From NCBI RefSeq assembly GCF_026342405.1, contig NZ_JAPEMU010000001.1:3100001-3164000 (forward strand): a stretch of DNA of 64,000 nt. The letters run 5' to 3'. Below, piece after piece: positions 35,775 through 45,156 of this stretch. This DNA comes from Kitasatospora sp. NBC_00240. GTDB taxonomy: Bacteria > Actinomycetota > Actinomycetes > Streptomycetales > Streptomycetaceae. The notes below the pieces were generated by a model. It was not told where the DNA came from, ran no database searches, and worked only from the letters and a program-made list of their open reading frames with translations. The first letter of the stretch is position 1, and each line of letters starts with the position of its first letter. The position numbers and the translations under genes were made by a program.

Positions 35775-35890
35775 CCCTCTCGGTGCGCGCTCCTTTCGGC
35801 GCGTACTCCCCTCAGTACGCACCCCCTCAGTACGCACCCCAGGCGCACTCCTCTCAGCACATGCCCCTTCGGTACACGCCCCTTCAGTGC
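35775..35890. repeat. degenerate ~15-base tandem repeat array
   Basis: Two perfect adjacent copies of CTCAGTACGCACCCC (35811-35825 and 35826-35840) are flanked by weaker relatives (TTCGGTACACGCCCC, TCTCAGCACATGCCCC and others) back to about 35775 and forward into the 3' end of the sortase-substrate gene. It fills the spacer between that gene and glnII. Confidence 0.7.
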
Positions 35891-36888
35891 CGTCGCGCGT
35901 GGGCCCGGCGGCGGCGGGCGAACCAGAGGGCGCCCGCTCCGCCCGCGATCAGCGCGGCGGCCCCGGCGGCCAGCGGGCCGGTGCCGCTGCTGCCGGTGGC
36001 CGCCAGGTGCTCGCCGGTACCGGCCTGCGGCACGGCCGCCCTGCCGCTGCCGGTGCTGTCCGCCGCCTTCACGGCGGCCGGGGTGGTCGGCGCCGTGGCG
36101 GTGGTGGCGGCGGTGGTCGGCGTGGTGCTGCCGGCGGCCGGCTTCTCGCAGCTCACCGAGGCGATGGTGACGGTGCCGCTGACCTTGGCCACGTTGAGGT
36201 TGAGCGGGTTCAGCTCGATCCGCACCTCCAGGGCGGAGGCGGCCGCCGTGCTGGAGGTGGTGCTGCGCCTGGAGAACTCGACCGAGACGCTGCCGACGGC
36301 GGGCACGTCCACCTTGGTCGGTGCGTACAGGCCGACCGCGACCGGCTTGCCGAGGACGGTGAGCTTGGCGGGGGCGGTGACGTCGGCGGTGGGCGGTCCG
36401 TCCACCGGGCAGGTCACCTTGGAGCTGAGGGCTTCCAGGCCGAGCAGGGCGGTCAGCGGCAGGCCCGGCGCGTGGACGTCCGCGTTGACCAGCTCGACCG
36501 AGGCCGCGGTCCCCTTGGCGTCGACCGTGGTGACGGAACGGCCGACGTCGGCCTTGACCAGGGTGACCGGGCCCTGCTGGTCGACGCCGTCCACCTTCGC
36601 GGTGAGGACGGAGCCGTCGCGTCGGGCCGGGCTCTCGACCTTGTTCAACGAGATGTTCACCGGCACGTCCACGGCGTTGTTCAGCAGGCTGACGTCCAGG
36701 TCCACCTCGGCCGTGACCGCGCGGGCGCTGCCGGCGGCCGGGGCCCCCGTCGAACCGGTGCCGCCGGCCCCGGAGACGGCACCGGGCACGGTCGCGTGGG
36801 CGGCGCCGGCGGGCAGTACGGCCGCCGCGACGACCAGGGTGGCGACGGCGACACGGAGAGATGAGGACAGCAAAGGAGGAACCCCCAC
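35884..36888 (-). CDS. secreted LAxTG sortase-anchored protein (SCO1860 family)
   Basis: 334 aa. Signal peptide about residues 1-32 (VAVATLVVAAAVLPAG to AHA), a beta-rich central domain (VTAEVDLDVSLLNNAV, KVDGVDQQGPVTLVKADV, SVELVNADVHAPGLP), a Thr/Ala/Pro-rich spacer, and a C-terminal cell-wall sorting signal LAATG (about 295) followed by a hydrophobic helix and RRRRAHARRH. LAxTG is the signal used by class E sortases of Streptomyces. Probably exposed at the cell wall; function unknown. GTG 36888 is the only in-frame start seen near the signal peptide, with a poor ribosome site. Confidence 0.82.
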   Translation of the reverse strand: MGVPPLLSSSLRVAVATLVVAAAVLPAGAAHATVPGAVSGAGGTGSTGAPAAGSARAVTAEVDLDVSLLNNAVDVPVNISLNKVESPARRDGSVLTAKVDGVDQQGPVTLVKADVGRSVTTVDAKGTAASVELVNADVHAPGLPLTALLGLEALSSKVTCPVDGPPTADVTAPAKLTVLGKPVAVGLYAPTKVDVPAVGSVSVEFSRRSTTSSTAAASALEVRIELNPLNLNVAKVSGTVTIASVSCEKPAAGSTTPTTAATTATAPTTPAAVKAADSTGSGRAAVPQAGTGEHLAATGSSGTGPLAAGAAALIAGGAGALWFARRRRAHARRH

Positions 36889-37137
36889 ACATGGCGATCG
36901 GGAGAGAGCGCCACCGATGTCACCCCACGCGCGGGAATGCTCCGCGCCGGACCGGGGGAAGGTTGCCGCTCTCGACTGCCGCCATCCTCTTCGAACAATC
37001 CGTCACATGAGTAACACAGAGCGTCAGTTCACTCCTTCGGGTGAGATTGACGCCACGTGTTGACGGTACGGCGACAGCCGCTCCCCGGCCGCGGACCGGG
37101 CCCGGTCCGGGGCCGGGCGCCCCAACGCCCTTGAGCG

Positions 37138-37815
37138 CTACGGAAGTCGCCAGTCCACCGGCTGTGCACCCTGCCGTACCAGCAGTTCGTTGGCCCGGCT
37201 GAACGGACGCGAGCCGAAGAAGCCCGAGTTCGCCGAGTACGGGCTCGGGTGCGCCGACTCGACCGCCGGCACCTCGCCCAGCAACGGGCGCAGGTTACGG
37301 GCGTCGCGGCCCCAGAGGATCGCCACCAGCGGACCGCCGCGCGCCGCCAGCGCCTTGATCGCCTGCTCGGTGACCTCCTCCCACCCCTTGCCCCGGTGCG
37401 CGGCCGGCTTGCGCGGCGCGGTCGTCAGGGCGCGGTTGAGCAGCAGGACGCCCTGCTCCGTCCAGGGGGTGAGGTCGCCGTTGGAGGGCTGCGGCAGGCC
37501 GAGGTCCTGGCCGTACTCCTGGTAGATGTTGATCAGGCTGGCCGGGATCGGCCGGACCTCCGGCGCCACCGAGAAGGACAGACCCACGGCGTGGCCCGGC
37601 GTGGGGTAGGGATCCTGTCCGACGATCAGCACCCGCACCGCGTCGAACGGCTGCTGGAAGGCGCGCAGCACGTTCGGCCCGGAGGGCAGGTAGGTTCGGC
37701 CGGCGGCGATCTCCGCGCGCAGGAAGTCGCCCATGGCGGCCACCTGTCCGGCCACCGGCTGCAGTGCGGTGGCCCAGCCGGGCTCGACGATCTCGTTCAG
37801 TGGACGCGGTGCCAT
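37138..37815 (-). CDS. ung: uracil-DNA glycosylase
   Basis: 225 aa, family 1 UDG that removes uracil from DNA in the cytosol. Seen: the water-activating loop [35 protein letters not shown] (uracil-binding Asn), and the DNA-intercalation loop [17 protein letters not shown]. Normal length. ATG 37815 follows GGGTGG; GTG 37824 would add three residues. Confidence 0.95.
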   Translation of the reverse strand: MAPRPLNEIVEPGWATALQPVAGQVAAMGDFLRAEIAAGRTYLPSGPNVLRAFQQPFDAVRVLIVGQDPYPTPGHAVGLSFSVAPEVRPIPASLINIYQEYGQDLGLPQPSNGDLTPWTEQGVLLLNRALTTAPRKPAAHRGKGWEEVTEQAIKALAARGGPLVAILWGRDARNLRPLLGEVPAVESAHPSPYSANSGFFGSRPFSRANELLVRQGAQPVDWRLP

Positions 37816-37962
37816 GCGCACCACCCTATCGGCCCAGTGCGGGCCACCTTGCCGGGCCCGCCGGCTGGCCGGGCACGGCCCCGGCGCAGCCCGTACGCCC
37901 GGTCGGCGGCAGCGCCGACGACCCGTCCTGGCAGGCCCGCAGGGCCCGTCCGACCGACCGGG

Positions 37963-39051
37963 TCACCCGACCGGACGGCCTCGCAGCACCACCAGCCGCG
38001 GGTCCGCCAGCACCCGGACGTCGGCGCGCGGGTCCTCGGCGTACACCACCAGGTCGGCGGAGGCGCCCTCGGTCAGACCGTCCCGGCCGAGCCAGGCCCT
38101 GGCACCCCAACTGGCGGCCGAGAGCGCCTCGGCGGGCGTCAGGCCGGCCTTCACCAGCTCGGCCACCTCCTGCGCGACCAGGCCGTGGGCGAGCGAGCCG
38201 CCGGCGTCGGTGCCGACGTAGACCGGGATGCCCGCGTCGTGCGCGGCGCCCACGGTGTCGTAACGGCGCTCGTGCAGCCGGCGCATGTGCGCGGACCAGG
38301 CCGGGAACTTGTCCTCGCCACCGGCCGCGAGCTTCGGGAAGGTCGCGATGTTGACCAGGGTCGGGACGATCGCCACGCCGCGCTCGGCGAACTGCGGGAT
38401 CAACTCCTCGGTCAGGCCGGTCGCGTGCTCCACGCAGTCGATGCCGGCGGCCAGCAGGTCGGGCAGCGACTCGGCGGCGAAGCAGTGCGCGGTGACCCGC
38501 GCGCCCTCCTGGTGCGCGGCCGCGATCGCCTCGGCCAGGGCGTCGCCGGGCCAGCAGGCGGCGAGGTCGCCGCGCTCGCGGTCGATCCAGTCGCCGACCA
38601 GCTTCACCCAGCCGTCGCCGCGCCGGGCCTCCGCCCGGACGTAGGCCGGCAGGTCTCCCGGCTCGATCTCGTGCGCGTAGTTGCGGATGTAGCGCCGGGT
38701 ACGGGCGATGTGGCGGCCCGCGCGGATGATCCGGGGCAGGTCCTCACGGTCGTCGATCCAGCGGGTGTCGGCGGCCGAGCCGGCGTCGCGGATCAGCAGG
38801 GTGCCGGCGTCGCGGTCGGTCAGTGCCTGCTTCTCGCTGGTGGCCTCGTCCACCGCGCCGTGCGCGTCCAGGCCGACGTGGCAGTGCGCGTCGACCAGGC
38901 CGGGCAGCACCCAGCCGGAGACCGTCCGGACGTCGCCCGCGGCCGGCCGCTCGAAGGTCACCCGCCCGTCCACCACCCAGAGTTCGTCCCGGACGTCCTC
39001 GGGGCCGACCAGCACCCGGCCCTTGATGTGCAGCACCCCAGCGTCGCTCAT
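37963..39051 (-). CDS. metal-dependent amidohydrolase
   Basis: 362 aa, amidohydrolase superfamily TIM barrel. Metal ligands visible: HxH in LVDAHCHVGLDAHG, later His in RVTAHCFAAES and CVEHATGLTEE, and the Asp in VYVGTDAGGSLAHG. Composite N/C beta-sandwich is evident from GRVLVGPEDVRDELWVVDG and the C-terminal ADLVVYAEDPRADV. Resembles imidazolonepropionase/prolidase-type members; the substrate is not determined. ATG 39051. Confidence 0.85.
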   Translation of the reverse strand: MSDAGVLHIKGRVLVGPEDVRDELWVVDGRVTFERPAAGDVRTVSGWVLPGLVDAHCHVGLDAHGAVDEATSEKQALTDRDAGTLLIRDAGSAADTRWIDDREDLPRIIRAGRHIARTRRYIRNYAHEIEPGDLPAYVRAEARRGDGWVKLVGDWIDRERGDLAACWPGDALAEAIAAAHQEGARVTAHCFAAESLPDLLAAGIDCVEHATGLTEELIPQFAERGVAIVPTLVNIATFPKLAAGGEDKFPAWSAHMRRLHERRYDTVGAAHDAGIPVYVGTDAGGSLAHGLVAQEVAELVKAGLTPAEALSAASWGARAWLGRDGLTEGASADLVVYAEDPRADVRVLADPRLVVLRGRPVG

Positions 39052-39236
39052 GACCGCACTCTACCGACGGGTCCGGCCGGGCCGGCGGCGGGCGATGGGG
39101 CAGACTGGGCGCCGGGGCCCGTCCGCACGGCGTCCTCCGTACACCACAGGCCGCCCCGGCCACCGGCAGGGCGGCCCGGCGGGCCTGCCCCGCCCGGCCG
39201 GCGGCGGAGCACCACGACCCGCGAAAGGCCGGCCCC

Positions 39237-40343
39237 GTGAACCCCTTCCTCGACCTCCCCCCGCTCGGCGCCGCGCACTTCGCCGCGATCGAGGACAAGG
39301 TGGCCGCACTGCTGCACACCACCGCCGACGTGATCGTCACCCAGGGCGAGGCGCTGCTCCCGCTGGAGGCGGCCATCCGCGGCGCCGCGCACCCCGGCAG
39401 CACGGCACTCAACATCGTGACCGGCCCGTACGGGCAGACCTTCGGGAACTGGCTGCGGGACTGCGGTGCCAAGGTCGTGGACCTGGCGGTGCCCTTCGAC
39501 AGCGCCGTCACCGCCGACCAGGTCGCCGAGGCGCTGCGGGCCCACCCGGAGATCGACTTCGTCTCGCTGGTGCACGCCGAGGCCGCCACCGGCAACACCA
39601 ACCCGGTGGCGGAGATCGCCGCGGTGGTGCGCGAGCACGGCGCGCTGCTGATGCTGGACGCCGTCGCCTCGGTCGCCGCCGAGCCGCTGCTGACGGACGC
39701 CTGGGGCGTGGACCTCTGTGTGATCGGCGGGCAGAAGGCGATGGGCGGCCCGGCCGGCGTCTCGGCCGTGTCGGTCAGCGCGCGGGCCTGGGAGCGGATC
39801 ACCGCCAACCCGGCCGCGCCGCGCCGCTCCTACCTCTCGCTGCTGGACTGGAAGGAGCGCTGGACGGACGCCGGCCGTACCGTCCTCCCGCACGCCCCCG
39901 CCCAGCTGGAGATGCTCGCGCTGGACGCCTGCCTCGACCGGATCGCCGCCGACACCCTCGACGCCACCGTCGCCCGGCACCGCGCCGCGGCGGCCGCCAC
40001 CCGCGCCGGGGTCCGGGCACTGGGCACCCTGACCCCGTTCGTCCCCGCCGACGGGCACGCGGCTCCCGTGGCCACCACCCTGCGCACCCCGCCCGGCCTG
40101 AACGCCGCCGAGCTGGCCGCCGGTCTGGACCGCGCCCTGCCCGTGCAGGCGGGCGGCGGCGCACCGGCCGCCGAGATGCTGCGGGTCAACCACTACGGCC
40201 GGAACGCGTCGTCGGAGGTCGTCCAGGACTGCCTGACCGCGCTCGGCGAGGCGCTGCTGGCCACCGGCGCCGCCGCCGACGTGCCGACGGCGACGGCCGC
40301 CGCGGCGGCGGCCTGGCGGGCGGCGGGCGGCCCCACCGGGTGA
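39237..40343 (+). CDS. class V aminotransferase-like PLP enzyme
   Basis: 368 aa, fold type I PLP enzyme like alanine-glyoxylate / serine-pyruvate aminotransferases. Seen: LNIVTGPYGQTFGNWL, the Asp that pairs with the pyridine N in LLMLDAVASVAAEPL, and the Schiff-base lysine K167 in VIGGQKAMGGPAG. GTG start at 39237 behind GAAAGG. Solitary gene; substrate unknown. The C-terminal 20 residues are an Ala-rich tail. Confidence 0.83.
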   Translation: MNPFLDLPPLGAAHFAAIEDKVAALLHTTADVIVTQGEALLPLEAAIRGAAHPGSTALNIVTGPYGQTFGNWLRDCGAKVVDLAVPFDSAVTADQVAEALRAHPEIDFVSLVHAEAATGNTNPVAEIAAVVREHGALLMLDAVASVAAEPLLTDAWGVDLCVIGGQKAMGGPAGVSAVSVSARAWERITANPAAPRRSYLSLLDWKERWTDAGRTVLPHAPAQLEMLALDACLDRIAADTLDATVARHRAAAAATRAGVRALGTLTPFVPADGHAAPVATTLRTPPGLNAAELAAGLDRALPVQAGGGAPAAEMLRVNHYGRNASSEVVQDCLTALGEALLATGAAADVPTATAAAAAAWRAAGGPTG

Positions 40344-40442
40344 CCCGCGGCAGGGGGCCGGTCGGGGCGGAGCGGCCGCTCCGTCCGTGCGCGTGCGGGC
40401 GGACCCCCGGGGCGGCCGGGGCGACCGCGACCGACGGACCTC

Positions 40443-40839
40443 TTGAGCACCTCAAGTGAACCGCTGGGCTCCGGCCACGATCCCATGGACGCCTTCGACG
40501 CCCATCTGGTCACCGGGGGCTACCCGCGGCTGCTCCGGGAGTGCGCGACCGCGGCCGGCGCCCGGCCTCTCGTCGAACAGGAGCTGACCCACGAGAACAG
40601 CAGCGACGTCGTGGCCCGGACCGCCCGGACCCGGCAGGGACGGCCGTCGGCACGGTGAAGTGGCGGGAGCGCAAGCGGTCACCGCCGGCGAACCGGCCCA
40701 TCCGGCCGGAGCCCGGGCCTTGGTGCCCGAGGCCGCCGGGGCCCGGCTGGTCACCGTCTGCCCGGCGGGCCTGCACTCCGGCGTGGAGCCCGACCCGCGC
40801 CTGGACGCGGGGGATCTGCTGGCAGCCCGGCAGCGATGA
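40443..40839 (+). pseudogene. remnant of an AAA/DUF234-type ATP-binding protein
   Basis: Two pieces in different frames. The first (40443-40600) reads DPMDAFDAHLVTGGYPRLLRE then VEQELTHENSSDVV, resembling the winged-helix/DUF234 region of archaeal-type AAA ATPases. The second has VKWRERK in one frame (about 40655) and then AGARLVTVCPAGLHSG and LDAGDLLAARQR in another, ending at TGA 40837. The N-terminal ATPase domain and much of the middle are gone. It fills most of a 671-base gap, so this is a decayed gene rather than regulatory DNA. Confidence 0.6.
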
Positions 40840-41014
40840 GGGCGGCCGGGTGCGCCGGCTGGCCGGAACGGGCGCCGGAGCGTGGGGCTGCGGGCTGCGG
40901 GCTCCGGGCTCCGGGGTGCTGAGCGCGGGGCGCGGGGCCGTGCCGGGGGCGCGGGCCGGGTGAGGCCCGTGGTCCCCGGCTGCGGAGCGACTTGGACCGT
41001 GCGAATCTACGAAG

Positions 41015-42526
41015 GTGCCGGAGACCACGGAGGACGCCGTACCGGGCGAGGAACCGGGCCGGCCGGCGGGCGCGGCCCTGCTGGCCGCCACCTGCGTCTC
41101 GACCCTGGTCGTCAACGCCAACACCTCGGCGGTGAGCATCCTGCTGCCGGCGATCAGCGCGGACACCGGCGCGTCCCTCGACACCCTCCAGTGGGCCATC
41201 ACCGGGTATTCGCTGGTCGGCGCGGCCGTGATCGTCACCTCGGGCGCCCTCGGCGACGTCTTCGGGCGGCGGCTGGTCTTCCTCGCCGGGCTGGCCCTGT
41301 TCATCGCCTCCTGCGCCGTGATCGCGCTGTCCGGCAGCGGCGCGGGGGTGATCGCGGGCCGGGCGGTCCAGGGCGCCTCCGGGGCCACGATCCTGGCGTG
41401 CGGGATGAGCCTGCTGTCGGTGGCGACCTCGGGACAGGGCCGGGTCCGGGCCGTGACCGTGTGGGGCGCCGCCTCGGCGGTGGGCGCGGCCGTCGGGCCG
41501 CTGGTGGGCGGCCTACTGGTGGACGGCATCGGGTGGCAGGGCCTGTTCTGGATCGACGCGGCGATCGCGGCGGCCTGCGTCCCGGTCACCCTGAGCGGCA
41601 TCACCGAGTCCCGTGATCCCGACCGCAGCCGGTCGATCGACTTCGCGGGGACGGTGCTGATCGCCGCCGTGCTGGCCCCGGCGCTGCTCGCGCTGAGCGA
41701 GGGCGCCGACTGGGGCTGGACGTCGGCGGGAGTGCTGGGCTGCCTCGCACTGTCCCTGCTCGCGGCCCTCGCCTTCGTCGCGGTGGAGCGGCGGGTGGAC
41801 GAGCCGCTGGTGGACCTGCGGCTGCTGCGCGACCGCGTGCTGATCGGCGCCACGGTGGCGATCCTGCTCAGCGCCGGCGTGATCAACGGCCTGATGTACC
41901 TGGTCAGCCTCTACTTCCAGAATCCCGCCACGCTCGCCCTGAGCCCGTTCCAGGCCGGCCTGGCGACCCTGCCCGCGACCGTGGGCCTGATCGCCGTCAC
42001 CCCGCTGGTGCCCCGGGCCGTCAAGCGGCTGGGCGTCGGGCCGGTGATCGGGGTCGGTTTCCTGGCGGCGACGGCCGGCTGCGCGCTGCTGGTGCTGGTG
42101 CAGGCCGACTGGCGGTACGGGGCGTTCGCCCTGCCGCTGGTGCTGCTGGCCGCCGGCCTGGGGCTCGTCAACGGCCCGGCGAGCTCGGCCTCCACCTCGT
42201 CGGTGGCCGAGGACGACGTCGGCGCGGCGTCCGGCATCTCGAACATGGCCCGCTACATCGGTGCCGCCGCGTTCACCGCGGCCGTGGCCACCGTGAACAC
42301 GTCCGTCGGCGCGTCGCACCTCGCGAGCGGCGCGGGAACGGCGCAGGCGCTGGCGGCGGGCCTCTCCCGGGCCTGCCTGCTGCTCACCATCGCGTGCGGG
42401 GTGGGCGTACTGCTCTCCGTCCTGGCCGCCCGGGCCCGCCGTCGCCGGGTCCGGCCCGGGGCGTACGGGGCGGCGGCGGCCTCCCACGCCCATACCGTCA
42501 GCTCCGAGGTCGCCGGCTCCGGGTGA
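41015..42526 (+). CDS. MFS drug exporter, DHA2 (14-helix) family
   Basis: 503 aa with about fourteen hydrophobic helices. Seen: QWAITGYSLVGAAVIV (motif D1 region), SGALGDVFGRRLVFL (motif A), and IAGRAVQGASGATIL, VWGAASAVGAAVGPLVGG (motif C, antiporter). Predicted proton-driven multidrug efflux. GTG 41015; no adjacent regulator. Basic tail RARRRRVRPG after the last helix. Confidence 0.88.
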   Translation: MPETTEDAVPGEEPGRPAGAALLAATCVSTLVVNANTSAVSILLPAISADTGASLDTLQWAITGYSLVGAAVIVTSGALGDVFGRRLVFLAGLALFIASCAVIALSGSGAGVIAGRAVQGASGATILACGMSLLSVATSGQGRVRAVTVWGAASAVGAAVGPLVGGLLVDGIGWQGLFWIDAAIAAACVPVTLSGITESRDPDRSRSIDFAGTVLIAAVLAPALLALSEGADWGWTSAGVLGCLALSLLAALAFVAVERRVDEPLVDLRLLRDRVLIGATVAILLSAGVINGLMYLVSLYFQNPATLALSPFQAGLATLPATVGLIAVTPLVPRAVKRLGVGPVIGVGFLAATAGCALLVLVQADWRYGAFALPLVLLAAGLGLVNGPASSASTSSVAEDDVGAASGISNMARYIGAAAFTAAVATVNTSVGASHLASGAGTAQALAAGLSRACLLLTIACGVGVLLSVLAARARRRRVRPGAYGAAAASHAHTVSSEVAGSG

Positions 42527-42557
42527 CGCGGGCGGCGGCCGGCCCGCTCGGCACCGG

Positions 42558-43229
42558 TCAGGCGGGCACCTCGGCCAGCAGCCGCATCTCCCGGGCGTGC
42601 GCGGCGACCTCCTCGACCTCCGGAGGGCCGCCGAACTCGTCCACCTCGCTGTACATGGCCGTCATGCTGCCGTCCGCCCAGAAGCAGACGCCGGCCACCA
42701 GGCCCTCGTCCATCGCCAGGCGTCCGCATTCCATCACCCCGCCCCGGGCGCCGGGGTCGACCGTCCGCCGCTCGGTGAAGGCCGTCGCGAACTCCGCGTC
42801 GTCGCCGGCCGCTCGCGTGCTCTCGTCCAGGGACGGGACGAAGGCGTGGCGCTCGTAGCCCTGCACGATGACCATCCGGTGCTCGCCCTCGGACGAGTGG
42901 ACGGTGCCGAAGGCGGACGGGTCGGCGGCGCCCTCCCGGGCGCGCCGGCGCACGGCAAGGGTGAGCGGCGAGTCGGGCTCCAGTGCCATCCCGCGGAACT
43001 GCGCGGGGGCCTGGAAGCGGTAGGCGCCGAGCGCGGCGAAGTTGTCGGCGAAGGCGTAGCCGGCGCCGCCCAGGGCGAGGGCGACCACCGTGAGGACGGC
43101 CATCCACCGCCGACGGCGGGGGCCGGCGGGTACGCCGTGGTCGTCGGGGGCGGTGCCGTCCGGGGTGTCCGGGGTGTCGGCGACGGCTGGCTCGGCGGCC
43201 TCGGCCGGCTCCTGGTCAGGCTGTTCCAT
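42558..43229 (-). CDS. hypothetical single-pass membrane protein
   Basis: 223 aa. Acidic Pro/Asp/Glu-rich cytosolic segment (1-38), basic anchor RRRRWMAVLTVVALALGGAGYAF forming one transmembrane helix, then an extracytoplasmic domain with a Cys pair (MECGRLAMDEGLVAGVCFW). No family recognised. Similar layout to many actinobacterial envelope proteins. It is convergent with the MFS gene and divergent from the phosphonate-type fusion gene. Confidence 0.75.
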   Translation of the reverse strand: MEQPDQEPAEAAEPAVADTPDTPDGTAPDDHGVPAGPRRRRWMAVLTVVALALGGAGYAFADNFAALGAYRFQAPAQFRGMALEPDSPLTLAVRRRAREGAADPSAFGTVHSSEGEHRMVIVQGYERHAFVPSLDESTRAAGDDAEFATAFTERRTVDPGARGGVMECGRLAMDEGLVAGVCFWADGSMTAMYSEVDEFGGPPEVEEVAAHAREMRLLAEVPA

Positions 43230-43433
43230 CGGCGGATCGCATCAGCTGCAAGCTGTCCGGGCAAGGTCGAAATCCCCGCTTTGGGGGTCTGCGGGAGCAA
43301 TTGCCCGCATGATCGTTACCGGATCGCCTCCGGGTTGCCCCCGGTACCGCGCGCCGCCTGCGTCGGCACTGTTCCCGCACCGTTCACCTCTGCGGCACCG
43401 GCTCCTCACCCGCGCCCGGCAGGGTCTTCGACA

Positions 43434-43456
43434 TCGGCAAAGTTGGCTATACAACT
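43434..43456. promoter_or_regulatory. inverted-repeat operator upstream of the dioxygenase/HD fusion
   Basis: TCGGCAAAGTTGGCTA (43434-43449) is identical to 46152-46167; within it begins the inverted repeat AGTTG-GCTATA-CAACT (43441-43456). It lies 35 bases before the start codon, in the position of a -10 region, as expected for a repressor site. Confidence 0.65.
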
Positions 43457-43490
43457 TCGGCCGCCCGATCGCCCGAGGAGGAGAACCCGC

Positions 43491-45083
43491 ATGCCGCTGT
43501 CCCCCCTGTCGCCGTACTGGCTGCGCGACAACTGCCCCTGCACCCGGTGCCGCGACCCGCGCAACGGGCAGAAGCTGTTCCAGATCACCGACCTGCCGGA
43601 GGACCTGGCGATCGCGGACCAGGACGAGGGCGCCGACCACCTGGCGGTGCTCTGGTCCGACGGCCACCGCTCGCGCTACCCGCTGGAGTGGCTGGACGCC
43701 GAGGGCGCCGACGACGGCCGCAACGAGGACGGCAAGCGGCTGTGGGCCGCCGCCGACTTCGCCGCGGGCCTGCCTGAGGCCGACTGGGGCGCCTACCTGG
43801 CCGACCCGGCGGAACGCGCGGCGGTGCTCGGCGCGGTGCTGCGATCCGGCTTCGCCGTGCTGCGCGGGGTACCGGCCGTCGAGGGTCAGGTGCTCGACGT
43901 GGCCCGGACCTTCGGCTACGTCCGCGAGACCAACTACGGCCGGCTGTTCGACGTCCGGGTTGAGGCCGACCCGAACAACCTGGCCTTCACGAACGCGGCC
44001 ATCGCCCCGCACAGCGACAACCCGTACCGCGACCCGGTACCGACCCTCCAACTGCTGCACTGCCTCGACAACTCGGCCGTCGGCGGCGACTCCGGCCTGG
44101 TCGACGGCTTCCGCGCGGCCGCCGAGCTTCGCGCGGAGGACCCGGCGGCCTTCGCGGTGCTGACCCGCACCCTCGTCCCGTTCGTCTTCCGCGACCGCGC
44201 CACCGAACTGCGCGCCGACCGCCCGCTGATCGAGCTGGACGCGCTCGGGCGGATCCGGGAGGTGCGGTTCAACAACCGCTCGATCAGCACCTTGCGCCTG
44301 CCCGCCGCCGAACTGGACGCCTTCTACGCCGCCTACCGGCGCTTCGCCGCCGTCACCCTACGCCCCGAACTGCGGTTGGAGTTCCGGCTCGGCCCCGGCG
44401 ACTGCCTGATCTTCGACAACGTCCGCCTGCTGCACGCCCGGACGGCCTTCGAACCGGCCGGCCCCGGGGGCGGCGCGCGCCACCTCCAGGGTTGCTACGC
44501 CGACCTGGACTCGCTGACCAGCACCCTCGCGGTGCTGAACCGGCAGGCCGCCGCGCTCGACACCATCGCCGAGTACTTCGAGGGCGAGGGCGCCGCCGAG
44601 TACCTGGGCGAGGCCGTCACCTTGGCCGAGCACATGCTGCAGGCCGGAGCGCTGGCCGAGGCGGCCGGGGCGCCGGCCCACCTGGTCGCGGCGGCGCTGC
44701 TGCACGACGTGGGCCACTTCGAGCGCACCGGGCTGGAGTTGATGGCCGGCCGGGACAACCGGCACAGCGACACCGGCGCCGCCTGGCTGGCGCAGTGGTT
44801 CGGCCCCGAGGTCACCGAGCCGGTCCGGCTGCACGTGGCCGCCAAGCGGTACCTGTGCACGGCCGAGCCCGGCTACCGGGCCCGGCTCTCCGAGGCCTCC
44901 GAGTACACCCTGCGGGTGCAGGGCGGCCCGATGACCGAGGAGCAGGCCGCCGCCTTCGCGGCCCTGCCGGGTGCCGAGGAAGCGGTGGCGGTCCGCCGCT
45001 GGGACGAGGAGGCCAAGTACGCCGACGCGGCCATGCCCACCTTCGACCACTTCCGTCCGCTGCTGGCCGCCCTGATCCGCTGA
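43491..45083 (+). CDS. fused TmpA-like dioxygenase and TmpB/PhnZ-like HD oxygenase (organophosphonate catabolism)
   Basis: 530 aa, GAGGAG before ATG 43491. Three parts: a gamma-butyrobetaine-hydroxylase-like N-terminal zinc domain (YWLRDNCPCTRCRD; C15, C17, C20); a TauD-type Fe(II)/2-oxoglutarate domain (about 95-345) with H174-x-D176 in IAPHSDNPYRDP and distal H315 in LLHARTAF; and an HD domain (about 350-530) with Y371-L-G-E374, the metal His in LAEHMLQ, and H405-D406 in LLHDVGHFER. In TmpA/TmpB two separate enzymes hydroxylate the carbon next to phosphorus and then cleave the C-P bond with a mixed-valent di-iron centre. Here both are in one chain. Trimethylaminoethylphosphonate or a relative is the likely substrate, giving a carboxylate and phosphate. 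Confidence 0.82.
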   Translation: MPLSPLSPYWLRDNCPCTRCRDPRNGQKLFQITDLPEDLAIADQDEGADHLAVLWSDGHRSRYPLEWLDAEGADDGRNEDGKRLWAAADFAAGLPEADWGAYLADPAERAAVLGAVLRSGFAVLRGVPAVEGQVLDVARTFGYVRETNYGRLFDVRVEADPNNLAFTNAAIAPHSDNPYRDPVPTLQLLHCLDNSAVGGDSGLVDGFRAAAELRAEDPAAFAVLTRTLVPFVFRDRATELRADRPLIELDALGRIREVRFNNRSISTLRLPAAELDAFYAAYRRFAAVTLRPELRLEFRLGPGDCLIFDNVRLLHARTAFEPAGPGGGARHLQGCYADLDSLTSTLAVLNRQAAALDTIAEYFEGEGAAEYLGEAVTLAEHMLQAGALAEAAGAPAHLVAAALLHDVGHFERTGLELMAGRDNRHSDTGAAWLAQWFGPEVTEPVRLHVAAKRYLCTAEPGYRARLSEASEYTLRVQGGPMTEEQAAAFAALPGAEEAVAVRRWDEEAKYADAAMPTFDHFRPLLAALIR

Positions 45084-45156
45084 CGCCCGGCCGGCGGGGT
45101 GACGGGGCCGGGGCTCGGGTGGCGGTCCGCCGCCCCGCCGGTCATGGCCCCGTCGC

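Noticed and set aside
37007..37063. An 18-codon ORF (MSNTERQFTPSGEIDATC) in the spacer upstream of the sortase-substrate gene.
   Set aside because: It has no ribosome site, is on the strand opposite its neighbours and resembles no known leader; more likely promoter DNA.
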